A DNA stretch of 64,000 nucleotides, taken from assembly GCA_963965975.1 (NCBI GenBank), contig OZ014424.1, positions 4,588,001 through 4,652,000 of the forward strand, read 5' to 3'. The notes below the pieces were generated by a model. It did not search any database and was not told the origin of the DNA. It worked only from the letters and a program-made list of their open reading frames with translations. How positions within the stretch are numbered: position 1 is the stretch's first letter; each line of letters starts with the position of its first letter. Source of the stretch: Xestospongia bergquistia. Its lineage: Eukaryota; Porifera; Demospongiae; Haplosclerida; Petrosiidae. A program made the position numbers and the translations under genes. This document shows positions 1-25,650 of this stretch, in pieces.

Positions 1-96
1 TACTCATGAATCACTCTGTTCATCTACATGCCTAGATCGTGTATGTATTCTTGTCACTAAAACAATACAATTAATCATTTCTTACATTTTCTCTAG

Positions 97-1060
97 TATC
101 TTCCTGATGATGGTGTCCATATTTTTGCCTCTCTTTTGCATACACATCTTGTTGGTAAGAATTAAGTTGTTAATATTTACTCTTATACATTATATTTAAC
201 AGGCAAAGGATTAGTTGTTAAACACATTCGTAGTAATGATCAATGTGGGGCTGTGGAAGAATTGAAACCCATTGATAAAGATCTTAGATATGACTTTAAC
301 TATCAGCAATTCAATCATCTCCCAAGTGAAGTACATCTTAAGAAAGGAGACACTCTTCTATTGCAATGTATCTATAGAACAAAGAACAAACGTACAGGAG
401 TTACTCTAGTTAGTATACATATAGATATCTATGAACTAAATCAATTTTTCAGGGAGGTTTGGGCACACGAAATGAGATGTGTGTTGCATTCCTTTACTAC
501 TATCCTCGAGCCAATTTACCAGGTTGTTTTCAACATTTAAATCATACTCTTGCATACAATGCTTTTATTGAAAAATATTTGAAGTAAGACCATAGGGTTG
601 TAAAACATTCATTTTATGTCATACATCCCAGGCACAACAAGACAGCTATACAATGGGCAAAGATTAGTCTAGACTATTACAATCCTGTTGGGATTGCTGA
701 AACATTTAACCAAATTCACTGGACAAATTCTACAATTAAAGAGTTTGAATCTGCTATAAACAAAGCTGAACATTATCAATTGTGTTTCCCACAAAATCGA
801 GTAAGTATTATTTTTAATTTGCTAATTTATTGTTATATATTATTCTCTTGCAGGTTTTTAATCCTAGGACTGATATTTTCCCTGATAGCTTGCCAACAGT
901 GAATTGTTCATATGAAGCTCCTGATCAGTGTACTAACTATCAACCTCAATCATGTTGTGAGAGACTGAGGAGTGTGTCACCAACATCAGGAGCTGCTGAA
1001 ATTGGTGGAATATTTCTTCTCATTGCAACACTACTCACAGTAGTGACATTAATTATATGA
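97..1060 (+). CDS. MOXD1: DBH-like copper monooxygenase (MOXD1-type), 3' part
   Basis: C-terminal part of a copper type II, ascorbate-dependent monooxygenase, the family that hydroxylates dopamine or peptidyl-glycine, normally in the secretory pathway. Five exons join in frame: 97-154, 203-408, 453-583, 632-800 and 854-1060; the gene begins upstream of the window. Copper-B ligands are visible: the HTH pair at 139-147 and the Met of NEMC at 477-479. Other family stretches are VVKHIR, ELKPI, DFNYQ, GDTLLLQC and YYYPR. The introns are very short; the one at 409-452 is 44 nt. After a Cys-rich spacer the protein ends in a hydrophobic segment right at the stop (about 986-1057), suggesting a membrane or GPI-type anchor as in MOXD proteins. 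Substrate cannot be told from sequence. Family assignment is firm; MOXD1 orthology is likely rather than proven. Confidence 0.85.
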
Positions 1061-1236
1061 TCACCTTACCATTTTTGCTGAAGATAATAACTAGTTGTGT
1101 CATGTCAAAATATGTTTTTTTGCTCCCAATTTCCACTAGAACAATTAAATTTATATTTTTAAAAATATATTCTGTTTCAACAGTTTGCATCCAATAATTT
1201 TTGGTAATTACAATAAATGACAAAGCTAGATTCCTA

Positions 1237-1318
1237 AAAAATATTTACTCTTTCTACATATGAAGCTGAAGACTTACTTTGCATAGTTTGAACAAACAGT
1301 TTGGTCTGCATGCATATT
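1237..1318 (+). repeat. Direct repeat, copy 1 (possible retroelement remnant)
   Basis: The stretch from about 1237 to 1318 (ATATTTACTCTTTC, then TGAAGCTGAAGA, TTACTTTGCATAGTTTGAAC, AAACAGTTT) recurs at 2784-2866 with few changes. In the second copy the plus-strand reading gives TLSTHEAEELL, loosely like the TLSTTEAE stretch of Ty1/copia RNase H domains. Both copies are too decayed for a firm family call. Confidence 0.45.
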
Positions 1319-2176
1319 GCAAATTAGGTTTATGTTTGGAAGAAATATTGTCTACATCTGAAACAACTGACACACCTGCTGCTCAATCTATGCTCTTCTT
1401 TTTTACACTCAACAACCAGGAAATTGCTAAATTAGTATGTCCTGTAGCATTCGCAGGACTCTATCCAACACTCTCCATTCTTCCCCAACTCCACTATTGA
1501 CAGTACAGTTTTTCATCTAGTCTTCCCTCAATAGTGGCCATGTTGTGATCTCTCATATGCTCCCTGGGGTTTTGCAAGAATAACACCAAGTTTTAAAGCA
1601 TTTAGGTCTACATTTGCATGTGATACATCAAGTCTTGACTCACCTAATATTAATGGTCTCCAAACTAGTTACCCTTTGTCACCAAAAGAGAACCTATTAT
1701 GAGACCAGTTATTTCTGGTGGCAGTAACTCTCAAATTTCCATTAGAGTTGCCCCATTACCTCTTCACATAGATATTGGTACGAGAAAGTCCTCCTTTGGT
1801 TACTATATCAATCAAGGACTGTTCTTTCATGACAACATCATCGTTGTGTCATTGCCGATTCATACCTAAAAAAGTGTTACAGTAGGTTACAGTATAATCT
1901 ACAAAGAAGATGCAGCTGAGGCAGTGCAGAAGTATTCTTTACTGTTAACTGTATATTATTATCTTGTCATTTTATGCTCATACCAACATCTGGTTCTTTT
2001 CAACAATATGCACAAATACTAGTGGTGGTATGGTGTCTATAGATTTAAACTGTCCTCAAGTTCTAGATTATTGTGTTTACCCTCCAATAAGCTAGTGAGA
2101 TCAAGCTTTCCACTGTTGAAATTAACCATAATACCATGTCAATGATAGCACTGAGACACTCTATCTCACTCATTTT

Positions 2177-2268
2177 GATTGGTTGTTGTATTGTATAATT
2201 ATATTGCCTGGTTTTGTTTGTTGATTATTAGCATTAGTTGTCCAGACAAATATAAAGTCTGAAATGTC
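2177..2268 (+). repeat. Solo terminal repeat of the 41627-41949 MITE family
   Basis: This 92-bp stretch aligns along its length with the right terminal inverted repeat of the MITE at 41855-41949 (shared blocks GATTGGTTGTTGT, GGTTTTGTTT, TTGATT, CAGACAAA, ATAAAGTCTGAAATG). No partner arm was found upstream, so it is a solo or truncated end. Confidence 0.7.
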
Positions 2269-2783
2269 CTTTACACCTACTACTTCTCTGTTTAAGACTT
2301 TCCTACATACAGCATATATCATAGAAATTGGATGCATGACACTCATATTATTTTAATATCTGGGTGTAAAAATTCGTACAATATCCTAGACACTATAGGT
2401 AGAGTAAAAACATTATAATTAACACAATATAAAATGACATATACTGTATAGCTAATTTGTATCATTAACTAGTCACAGTTTACATAAACATCTGCAAATA
2501 AATTACACCATGCAAGTATCCAGTGACTGATAACCTATTAGTTATTTAATCATTGAAGGTGACCTTTTTACATATACTCAATTAGAATACAAACATGTGT
2601 ATATGGATACCTGCATACAATGCCAATATTAGTGACTTGGATTATTCCTGTCACATGTCTATGTATACACTACTACAGGTCAAAAGTACAACCACAAGAT
2701 ATTTTGCTACATCAAGCTATTGCAACCATATTTGGTCAATTACGTCATGTAGTCTATTTCTGTGGGTTTAAAAATAGCAATCA

Positions 2784-2866
2784 GAAAATATTTACTCTTT
2801 CCACACATGAAGCTGAAGAGTTACTTTGCATAGTTTGAACAAACAGTTTAGTCTGCCTAATTAACT
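2784..2866 (+). repeat. Direct repeat, copy 2 (possible retroelement remnant)
   Basis: Second copy of the 1237-1318 repeat. The surrounding open stretch 2620-2838 reads VVYFCGF...QKIFTLSTHEAEE, which hints at a copia-type RNase H but stops soon after; frames downstream are broken. Treated as a fossil, not a gene. Confidence 0.4.
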
Positions 2867-3773
2867 GCATGCAGATTGTACATGACACTGTACAAGAACT
2901 TGTTTGTATGAGACTAAATTCATAGTAACAACTGGTCCAGCATCTCATTATCATAGTTCTAACAAAATTATCTACAAAACAGTTAATTCCAAAGTACATT
3001 TGTTACATTAGTAATAAAAACTTTACATGATGTTTACTTTATTGCATCAAATAATTTTCTACAAACATGCAAATGTGTATAACTATATACTAGTTAAATC
3101 AACCAGTTAATCAATATATGACTTGTATTTTATTAGTATAATTCATGGAGTGTATCACTGTAGTACTAGCACTGCCAATAAGCACATCTGGCTATCCAAT
3201 GTGCTAATTGATTTAGAGATTAATCACAAGTACTTAGTAGTGCTGGAAAATTATATTTGGCCAGAATTTACATTTTGATATGATAATTCACTATTAAATT
3301 AGTTTGTTTGTTTTATCCAACTCGTGGTCACTAAGGTTATATGCATGCCTACAAACTCTAGATCTACAGTATTAACAATGTATACTACTTCAATTATTAG
3401 TTAATATTAAATGATAGTTCTTCATGTAATCATACAAATGACTTTTCATAAAGAAAATGTAAAGGATTGTACCATTAATTCTATAGTGACAATCCTCAAA
3501 TAGTAAATCTAGTAATAAAACAGCGTGATGTTCATTACTTATCAATCAATGTCTTATTGTGTAATGTGCTAATATATATATATGAATGAAACTGGATTGG
3601 TTCAACTAATTAATCCATTGTTTTGGTAAACACTCTGGCATTTATGTTATGGTTTTTATTGACATCCAAAATATAAAGTAATATTTGAAAAAAAAAATGA
3701 GACAATTTTATCACCACAAACCTTTAAAAATTTCTATCAATAATATCGATCAATTGTATAACTAACTAAAATA

Positions 3774-11239
<7,466 letters not shown>

Positions 11240-11989
11240 GGCGCTATTAAGTCAGTAATCAATTGACTACCGGAATCACCAGTTTTCATTACCGGGAAAG
11301 GTGTGTCATATGTTGTTTCGTTGCACGTGCCCAACAGGTGGACAAATTTAGTGGTTCCCCAGAAACTCCTGAAGTGATCTGTGCAGACATCAATAATTCA
11401 ATATGCACAATTCTTCTATGCAAACATCAACTAAATGCGTTGCTGTCATAAGCATCATAGTATATCATTGAATCCTATTTGGGTCATGGAGGTTATTAAC
11501 AATTCAGTACAGATTTATCTCTAACAAAAACACAGAATGCAATAACCCACTTTGTTTGGAAGAGTTTGTTATAATTAATTTTATTTAAACTTATCCTTGT
11601 TATATTCAATTTGTCTTTGTCTTTTTGGGTGTGCTCCAGATTAGTTACTATTACTATATTGCACATCCTAATAGTATTAATTTGTTATTGAAAAAAGGAA
11701 TTAATGTTAATTGTAACAAACCATGTTGTATGGATAAATTTATTGAATGATAATCAAAATTATAATTCAAATGAGTGCTAGTGAGAATAATTTTAATTCA
11801 AAAATTTGATTTTTATCTTCTGTAATATAGTCCAATGGGTTACAATTATATAGACACTACATGCAGTGTTAGTGTTAAAAATGTTAGTGAAAACATTAAC
11901 CAATGAAATTAAAGCCTAGACTACAATACTCTAGTTGAAGATAACACAGAGGCCTCTTGTCATACTGTGTAATCACTTTAAATAAACAA

Positions 11990-12220
11990 GTAAGTACCAA
12001 GCTTTGACATGTTTGTTGTAATAGAACTAAAACCGATCCATAGTGATATCCTCATAGAGTAAGATTTGATTGTTGAAAGTCCTTGTAAAGCAGCTAATAT
12101 GTGAGAATATAACTACACTATATATATGAGCTGAAAAACAAGAACCAATATAGCAAATATTCAAGAAAATTACCTATAAAGCTTCTTTATGTCTCCCGTA
12201 GAAAACTACCTTATTGATTA
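11990..12220 (-). pseudogene. ABCC exon fragment (second transmembrane domain)
   Basis: On the minus strand this matches the ABCC exon that reads ARSPVYSHISATLQGLPTIR in the intact copies, plus the 3' end of the preceding exon. Recognisable blocks are GTACCAAGCTT, GATCCATAG, GTAAGATTTGATTGTTG, AGTCCTTGTAAAG and ATGTGAGAATATA, with many substitutions and small indels. It is isolated from other exons, so it is a relic of a further ABCC copy that once lay between copies 1 and 2. Confidence 0.8.
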
Positions 12221-12349
12221 ATATTACTTGCAACCATCTATATACAAACTTAAGTAATTCAATTTTGATAATTATAAAGCTAACGTTATAAAGTATCATT
12301 ACTGCATACAGTTCCTCCAAAGAAATGGGTAGTTGTCACTTTCACAACA

Positions 12350-12487
12350 TCTATCAGAATATGAAGTAAATATATTGAACTCTCCATTCAGGAAGTAGCA
12401 GATATATATTATTATGATTCATAGTTATATATCTGCTACTTCATGCACTGAGGAGTATTCAATATGTTTACTTCACATTCTGATAGA
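12350..12487. repeat. Inverted-repeat hairpin element
   Basis: Two arms of about 60 nt face each other around a short loop. The left arm starts TCTATCAGAAT and runs through GAAGTAAATAT to GAAGTAGCAGATATATA; the right arm is its imperfect reverse complement, ending ATTCTGATAGA. Probably a small foldback MITE; no target-site duplication was identified. Confidence 0.75.
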
Positions 12488-12861
12488 GTTGTAGAGATAC
12501 ATAGCCATTGTTGTAAGATTGGAACGTCACTTATAAGAAAGAGGAGGTCATTAGAGTTATAATCCTATATTAATGAATTATTATTAAGATTAAGTTCCAA
12601 GACTTCTTTAGCTTTTTCTCATCATATTGTGTGTACTGATCACTGAGGGGGATAGAGTTGAGCTGCATATTCTAATAAGGACAAATTAGACTATGAGTAA
12701 TAAGATCTTCTGAGAACAAGGACTTGTAAAAGAATACAATATACACAGAGTTCTATTATACTAAGACAAAAAAACTATTTTATTGTTTTATCATTTATTA
12801 TTAGAATCTTGGGGGTGGGACTATACTCTTCCTATCTTTTGTGGGCTGGGTAATTGCGTAA

Positions 12862-19863
<7,002 letters not shown>

Positions 19864-19925
19864 ATTTGTTGACTATGGAACAAGTATTTCATTAATAATG
19901 TATGCATTTATTTATATAGCAATGA

Positions 19926-22900
19926 TTAAGCTTGTACATCATGATTGATTAATAACACATGTATATCCATAACATTTGTTCCAGTTAAGCCTGTCTTAAC
20001 ATGATTTTTGCCATTAGACAAGCTACGGAATAAATTGTAGGAATCATTGCAACTTAAGGCAGAGTCTGGATCAAGTTGTTGTTGTATTGCTTGTTCCCAT
20101 GTACACATATCTACAATAGCACCAGCTGCATCGGTTGGTCCATCTTGACCATCCGTACCAACTGAGGCCAGCAGAGCTTTAGAAAGACAGCTATTAATTG
20201 GTGTTGCAGTTGGAGATCTTAGCTCATGAATATATTTTGCAAATGACAGGGCAAGTTCTTGATTTCTGCCTCCCAATCCAGCCCCTTGTACAGTCACAGT
20301 TGGTTCTCCACTGCTAATTAGACATATCTTCTGAGAGGAACCAGAGACAGCAAGACAACCTGTTAAGTAAGCCAGGTCAGTGATAGGTATTGAAGAAGGA
20401 AACATGATTTTCATTGCTTCTGACTTTAAATCGACAGGTTTTACAGCCATTATTTCATATGTAATATTTGCAAAAAATCTACCAATTTCTTTTGCTTCTC
20501 CTTGCACAGCATGTGACCATACTATGACATCATAACCACATTCCTTTGCTATTTCAGCTGCAGCTTTTGTTGCCATAGCATTATTTCCAATCACTACATT
20601 ATGTACATGTTCAGTATGAATTACACTGCTGGGCTGAGGCTGCAAAACTTGCTTTAACACTGGTTCAGGTAATGGTTCTACCTTATTTTGTGTGCAGTAT
20701 GTCTCTATTACTCTTTTTATGAGTGTATGATCCAGTGACTGTGGTACTGTAGGGCCACTAGCAATATATTGTACTGGATCACCAATAATATCAGAAAGTA
20801 TCAGACCTATTAACTAAAGGAGAATAAATTTAAAAATTTAATGATTTATTTTATAATAAGACACAATAGATGTATATCAATTCTAATATTGAATTTACTG
20901 TATTAAATTGTACCTTTGCTGGATAGGCAGCAGCTGCTAATTTCCCCCCTTTCACTTGAGAAAGACATTGTCTTATAGCATTCATTTCATGTATTGAGGC
21001 TCCAGACTTTGTCAATAATTCTATAGTCTGTACACACAAAAGGAACAAGAAATTCACTAAGTATATATCATGTATTGTCTTCATCTTAAGTGATAACATT
21101 CATTTATAAACTCAGTAATGTGAGATTATGACCTCTCAAAGGACTTAGTATGTGAGGCTGTACCATACAATTCCTCAGACTTGTTCATGTCAGATCATAT
21201 GCTGTACATATATACATTTGGGTTATAAAGTCTATGCGTATTCTATACCTTTCGCTTGTCCTGAAGACTAATGCAATCTGGTAAAGGTAGTAGTGCAGAA
21301 CCTCCTCCTGAAATTAATGCTAAAACCAAATCATCTTCACCAGCTTCTTTGACTACTTGGAAGATTCTCCTAGCTGTTTCTTCTGCAGCTATGTCTGGTA
21401 AATTATGTGCAGCACCTTCAAAAACCCTAATACAATGGAAGACAGCGTGTGTGTAATGAAAGTTACCAAGACATACTTCATTCTCTCGTCCTTCAAAAAA
21501 GGTTGAACACTTTTTCCATTGCTTTGAAGAGCAGTGCTAACTGTTCCAACTGGAATACTTACGATTCCTTTCTTGATATGCTCTCCTATTAGTGAATGTA
21601 GCTCTATAGCCATTCCAAACACAGCTTTGCCAAAACCAACAAGATATATGTTACTGATACAAAAAAACAAACACATTAATTATATATTATTAAAGTAAAA
21701 TAATTTTAAGTAGTAACTATATTCTTACAGCACAGGAAATGGATATACTTCAATGCAAAATGAATACATCTAGGTGTTAGGTTTAGGGTCAGGGACTAAG
21801 GCAAAGTATAACTACATATTAAAGTATGACTTCCTGTGTCTAACATATACCAACTGCCATAATTTAGACCTAGTGTTGTGCATTTTATATACACTATTAG
21901 ATTATACTATATGAATTACACAAATTCATTTGATATCACATAAAAAATATTGTTGACTGATTATTTTTAGAATATAAAATATTAATATGTGTAGTTGTTG
22001 GAAAATGCCTTTGTTTCTTTATTATTTGTGACCTGATTTGTGAAATACCATGCACTGTTAAAACATTTGTGACCTTATTTGTGAAAAGGGACCACTTCTG
22101 TCAAAACATTTGTGACCTGATTTGTAAAATACCATGCACTGTTAAAACATTTGTGACCTGATTTGTGAAAAAGGACCACTTCTGTCAAAACTATTTTGTA
22201 CCTGATTTGTGAAAAGGGGACCACTTCTGTCAAAACATTTGTGACATGATTTGCGAAAATACCACTGTTAAAACATTTCAAAAACAGGTAGCATCAGTGC
22301 AATACAAAGAATGTAAACAAGATAGTAGGAATGGCAAATGCATCATTCCTACATAATAAATAACACAGGCATAGAATACAACAATATATCACTGATATTA
22401 CTTAAGTGGTTTAGATATATCACTGCTAAAAGTGATATGTCATTTTAACATATGAAGTTGTTATATGAGTTTCATATATGAGTATGACTCTATATATCAT
22501 GCTGTATATTAGCAGGTTGTTGAGTATATTTACTGAGTTTTGGAGATGTGTATTTATGGAATTGTGACACACTAAAACTAGCTATATGGAAGTAATTACT
22601 AAGAAACCATCAGATATAATGGCTATACACTTGATGTACTAGCATACATTAACTATTTAATATATAACCATATGCATATAAGGAATTGAATTGAATTTGA
22701 ATCCATATATATGGAATTGAATTGAATTTGAATCCATATTAATATTATTCAAATTCAATTCAATTCCATATATATGGATTCAAATTCAATTAAATTCCAT
22801 ATATGCATATGGCTATATATTAAATAATATTATGGATACTTAATTGTACTGTGTTGTATACAATTAGGGTCATTAGTCTAGATAGCTTATGGAACAAGTA

Positions 22901-25650
22901 TGAGGAAACAATTATATGTGTATGCATATTGTAGATCTGTATCTGTTTATAGGTATCTTATTCACTACTACATAACTAATGAGTGATTTGAGTCTGAAAT
23001 AACAAATTGATATGTTAAATGACACACCACTATTTGCAGTGTACTTGGTGAATATCCACCTATGCTATTATGTAGGGATGATGCAAGTGCCATCCCTACT
23101 ATCTTAATTGCATTCTTTGTATTGGACCGATATTACCCATCCCTACACATTAACTTCAAAAGGCATGTGCTTTGATAGTCAATAACAAAAGCTGTAGCAT
23201 GCTGGAAGGCAATGCATGAGGTTCCATGTTTTAACTAGCTCACAAAAAATGTTACTATATACTGTGATGAAAATATTATTATTATTCATAATTAATAACT
23301 AATTAAATAAAGCAATAACAGGACAGTAGCTGGGAACTTGGAATTGTTCCATTGTGAACAATACATTTGAATAGACAATCCGGGGCATCCCTCTGGTCAG
23401 GTCTAGCTATAGTCTGCCGGTGCTAGATAGACAAATGATCTCAACTAACGTTCATTACATTATTACATAACATGTTATCAGTCAATGTATGAATGATAAT
23501 AATATCATTTAGGCACTGCTACGGCATGCCTGATTAACATTACGTTCACAATATGGCGATGGTCAGTAAATTCTTCTGTGTTGCTGTTGGAAGCAGAAAA
23601 CAATTTATTGGAAGATTGATTGCCTTAGCAAGTGTGTTGACAATAACTTTTTGCTTTTTTTTATCGCAGTCACTCAATCTGGGTTTACAAAAAGGATTGC
23701 TTGATCGTTTCGCAATTTCACCATGGCCAGTTAGCCCTAGATGTCAGGCCTATCACCGTGTACCTCTCTTACTCAATCCAGTGATAAATGCAACTTGTGA
23801 AAGGTTGTTTAATGGAGATAAGGAAGAAAGACAGCGAATTAGACACTTTTTAAATTCTTGGAGACCTCCCAAGGACACTGAGACTATTGAGTCACTGAAA
23901 AATTGCCAACACATCAAGACAGATTTCATGGATAACTTTTACATATCTGAAAAAGAAAGAAACTTTCCTTTAGCTTTTCAAATGCCCATATATTATCAAC
24001 AGAACTTCTTACTACAACATGTTCGTCTACTCAAGTACTTGTATCGTCCACATAACATATACTGCATTCATATTGATAAAAAGTCGCCAAAATGGTGGAA
24101 AGATGGACTGAGACAATTTACAAAGTGTTTCAATAACATCTTTATATCTACAAAACAAGTATATATTGTTTATGGATCAGTATCAATTCTAGATGCTCAT
24201 TTAAGCTGTTTAAAAGACCTTGCTAAAACTACAGCAGATTGGCGATATGTAGTAACTCTTAACTCACCAGAAATACCTCTAGTCACCAACAAAGAAATGG
24301 TAGATACCCTTATAAAGATGAATGGTACTAATATCATGACAAGGGGTGTGAATGCTTTAAATAAGAAGCATCAGGCAATATACAATCGATTATGGTATAA
24401 AAGAAGGGCAAGAAAAACTAATAGTTCTCAACTAGGTCCTATACCATATAATCTGACTGTATACAAGTCAGCATCATCTGTTAACAGTGCATTGAATAGA
24501 GAATTTGTCAAGTTTATAGTCACTGACAAGAGAGCAATTGCTTTAAGGAAACGTCTACAATATGTCCATTCTGCTGAAGAATACTTTTTTGCTACCTTGA
24601 ATATACTGAAAGATGCTCCAGGTAATCCTCGTACATTAAAGAAAGGTGTACGTATGCCTACAGTATCATCACCAATATGGTTTAGTAATGATAATACAGT
24701 TTGTATTGAGAGACATTTTATACATAACATTTGTATACTTAGTGTTAGTGATCTTCCATACTTGAGGGGTCGTTCAAATCTCTGGTTCTTTAACAAGTAT
24801 CGCATTGACTATGATCGTGTTGTTATGGATTGTATGGAAGAATTATTACTAAAGAGACATTTTAAGGAGTATGAAGTAGATTGTATTATTAATAGAAATA
24901 ACACATCGTTATAACTTTTTCTCATCTCATTACATTAAAAATGTAACAGTTATAAACAACTTACAAACTGTGAAGGATATAGTGCAAACAATGACCAAAC
25001 TATGTAGGATGAGATTAGACTTCTAACCCCTAACTCGTGCTGACACTATAGTTCTGATACTGGCTAGAATATGTGCTACCTATGTCATAATATAGTTTGT
25101 CTTTGGCAAGTAAACACTGGATATCAGGTAAAGTTTGGCTAGTACCTGATTTAAAACTTGGTTATAGCATGATTGTCTACTGACTTAAAACCTTGTGATA
25201 TGCATGGAATGTGAAGTTATCTAAATCGAGATTGGTGATAAATTGTAAATAAGCTTGAAGAATTAAAAAGTCAGCACAAACATACTATAATAAATAAAAA
25301 TGTATTATAATATAAATATATTATATAATTTGGACAATAAATAATGTCCCGGACCAAATGATAATAGACTTGTTTACTTTAATTTGTTCACAACTTAAAT
25401 TTAATTTGTTCATATATCTTGTTAACATTATGTACCCTTAATAGTAGTACATAGTATTAAATAAAGGAGTGGATACATGTCCATTATTCACATACCTGTT
25501 TAATTGATATTCGTTCCCATTTATAGAAACAGCATTACTTGCTTTATCAACTTTAACAGCTTGTCTAACTAGATTAGCAGGTTTCACAGCCTCAATACCA
25601 GCCATGTAAATCCTCGTTGCATCTTGATACATGTCATTTTTAGTACTCAT
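19926..25650 (-). CDS. GLYCTK: Glycerate 2-kinase (GLYCTK, MOFRL family)
   Basis: Phosphorylates D-glycerate to 2-phosphoglycerate in serine and fructose catabolism. Five exons join in frame: 25496-25650, 21477-21653, 21249-21426, 20914-21027 and 19926-20813, giving 503 residues, close to the about 520 of the human enzyme. The start at 25650 (MSTKNDMYQDATRIYMAG) fits the family N-terminus. Visible motifs: LVGFGKAVFGMA at the start of exon 2, LISGGGSALLPLP in exon 3, LAAAAYPAK at the end of exon 4, and in exon 5 ISSGEPTVT, GRNQELAL and GTDGQDGPTDAAGA, the MOFRL hallmark. Intron 1 is 3.8 kb in a gene whose other introns are 50-225 nt; it hosts a foldback element and an intronless gene on the other strand. 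Head-to-head with the ADAR gene and tail-to-tail with ABCC copy 2. Confidence 0.92.
22024..22278. repeat. Minisatellite, six units of about 41 nt
   Basis: Six tandem units begin TTTGTGACCTGATTTGTGAAA. Two unit types occur: A continues TACCATGCACTGTTAAAAC, B continues GGGACCACTTCTGTCAAAAC. Their order is A-B-A-B-B-A, a simple higher-order pattern. It lies in intron 1 of glycerate kinase, next to the foldback element. Confidence 0.9.
22292..23134. mobile_element. Large foldback (inverted-repeat) element
   Basis: The left end 22292-22359 and right end 23066-23134 are inverted copies of each other (shared blocks CAATACAAAGAATG, AAGATAGTAGG, ATGGCA, GCATCAT, CCTACATAATA). Homology continues inward (TGTCATTTTAACATAT near 22440 against its complement near 23020). 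At the centre is a tighter palindrome, 22654-22826. No coding capacity was seen, so this is a non-autonomous foldback transposon in intron 1 of glycerate kinase. Confidence 0.75.
22654..22826. repeat. Central long palindrome of the foldback element
   Basis: Arms of about 80 nt (22654-22732 and 22747-22826) around a 14-nt loop. Each arm contains two GAATTGAATTGAATTTGAAT-type units separated by CCATATATATGG. The near-perfect match implies a recent origin or correction by template switching. Confidence 0.9.
23553..24914 (+). CDS. Intronless core-2/I-branching type glycosyltransferase (GT14)
   Basis: A 453-residue single-exon type II membrane protein, expected in the Golgi, of the GT14 family that adds beta-1,6-GlcNAc branches (GCNT) or xylose to glycans. 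A signal-anchor lies at residues 22-37 after a short basic N-terminus. Family stretches: FQMPIYYQQNFLLQHVRLL, NIYCIHIDKKS, VYGSVSILDAHLSCLKDL, WRYVVTLNSPEIPL.TN and SAEEYFFATL, where E343 aligns with the catalytic Glu of GCNT enzymes. The usual NLCGxDFP box is altered to TLNSPEIP, so the acceptor may differ. The length fits GCNT family members (about 400-450). It sits wholly inside intron 1 of glycerate kinase, on the opposite strand, which together with the lack of introns suggests a retrogene or an intronless family like many GCNTs. Exact substrate unknown. Confidence 0.85.
   Translation: MAMVSKFFCVAVGSRKQFIGRLIALASVLTITFCFFLSQSLNLGLQKGLLDRFAISPWPVSPRCQAYHRVPLLLNPVINATCERLFNGDKEERQRIRHFLNSWRPPKDTETIESLKNCQHIKTDFMDNFYISEKERNFPLAFQMPIYYQQNFLLQHVRLLKYLYRPHNIYCIHIDKKSPKWWKDGLRQFTKCFNNIFISTKQVYIVYGSVSILDAHLSCLKDLAKTTADWRYVVTLNSPEIPLVTNKEMVDTLIKMNGTNIMTRGVNALNKKHQAIYNRLWYKRRARKTNSSQLGPIPYNLTVYKSASSVNSALNREFVKFIVTDKRAIALRKRLQYVHSAEEYFFATLNILKDAPGNPRTLKKGVRMPTVSSPIWFSNDNTVCIERHFIHNICILSVSDLPYLRGRSNLWFFNKYRIDYDRVVMDCMEELLLKRHFKEYEVDCIINRNNTSL
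24915..25495. other. Remainder of glycerate kinase intron 1
   Basis: AT-rich sequence 3' of the nested glycosyltransferase. No repeat or exon was recognised. Confidence 0.5.

Larger units (their letters stand above)
1061..3773. other. Intergenic region with repeat remnants, no gene seen
   Basis: AT-rich spacer between the 3' end of the monooxygenase gene and the 3' end of ABCC copy 1, so the two genes converge here. No conserved coding exon was recognised. It contains a pair of about 75-nt direct repeats and one solo terminal repeat of a MITE family, listed separately. Confidence 0.6.
11240..12861. promoter_or_regulatory. Spacer between divergent ABCC copies 1 and 2
   Basis: 1.6-kb head-to-head spacer, so both promoters must lie here. 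No TATA box or other core element can be assigned. The short open stretch 11263-11451 has no family resemblance. The spacer contains a minus-strand ABCC exon fragment (11990-12220) and a hairpin element (12350-12487); the rest holds nothing recognisable. Confidence 0.5.

Noticed and set aside
22024-22278. CRISPR-like array
   Set aside because: Units are tandem without unique spacers, and the host DNA is a eukaryotic intron.
22075-22281. Repetitive 68-residue minus-strand protein
   Set aside because: Translation of a minisatellite; no start context or homologue expected.
24428-24805. 125-residue minus-strand open stretch
   Set aside because: Antisense shadow of the glycosyltransferase coding sequence.
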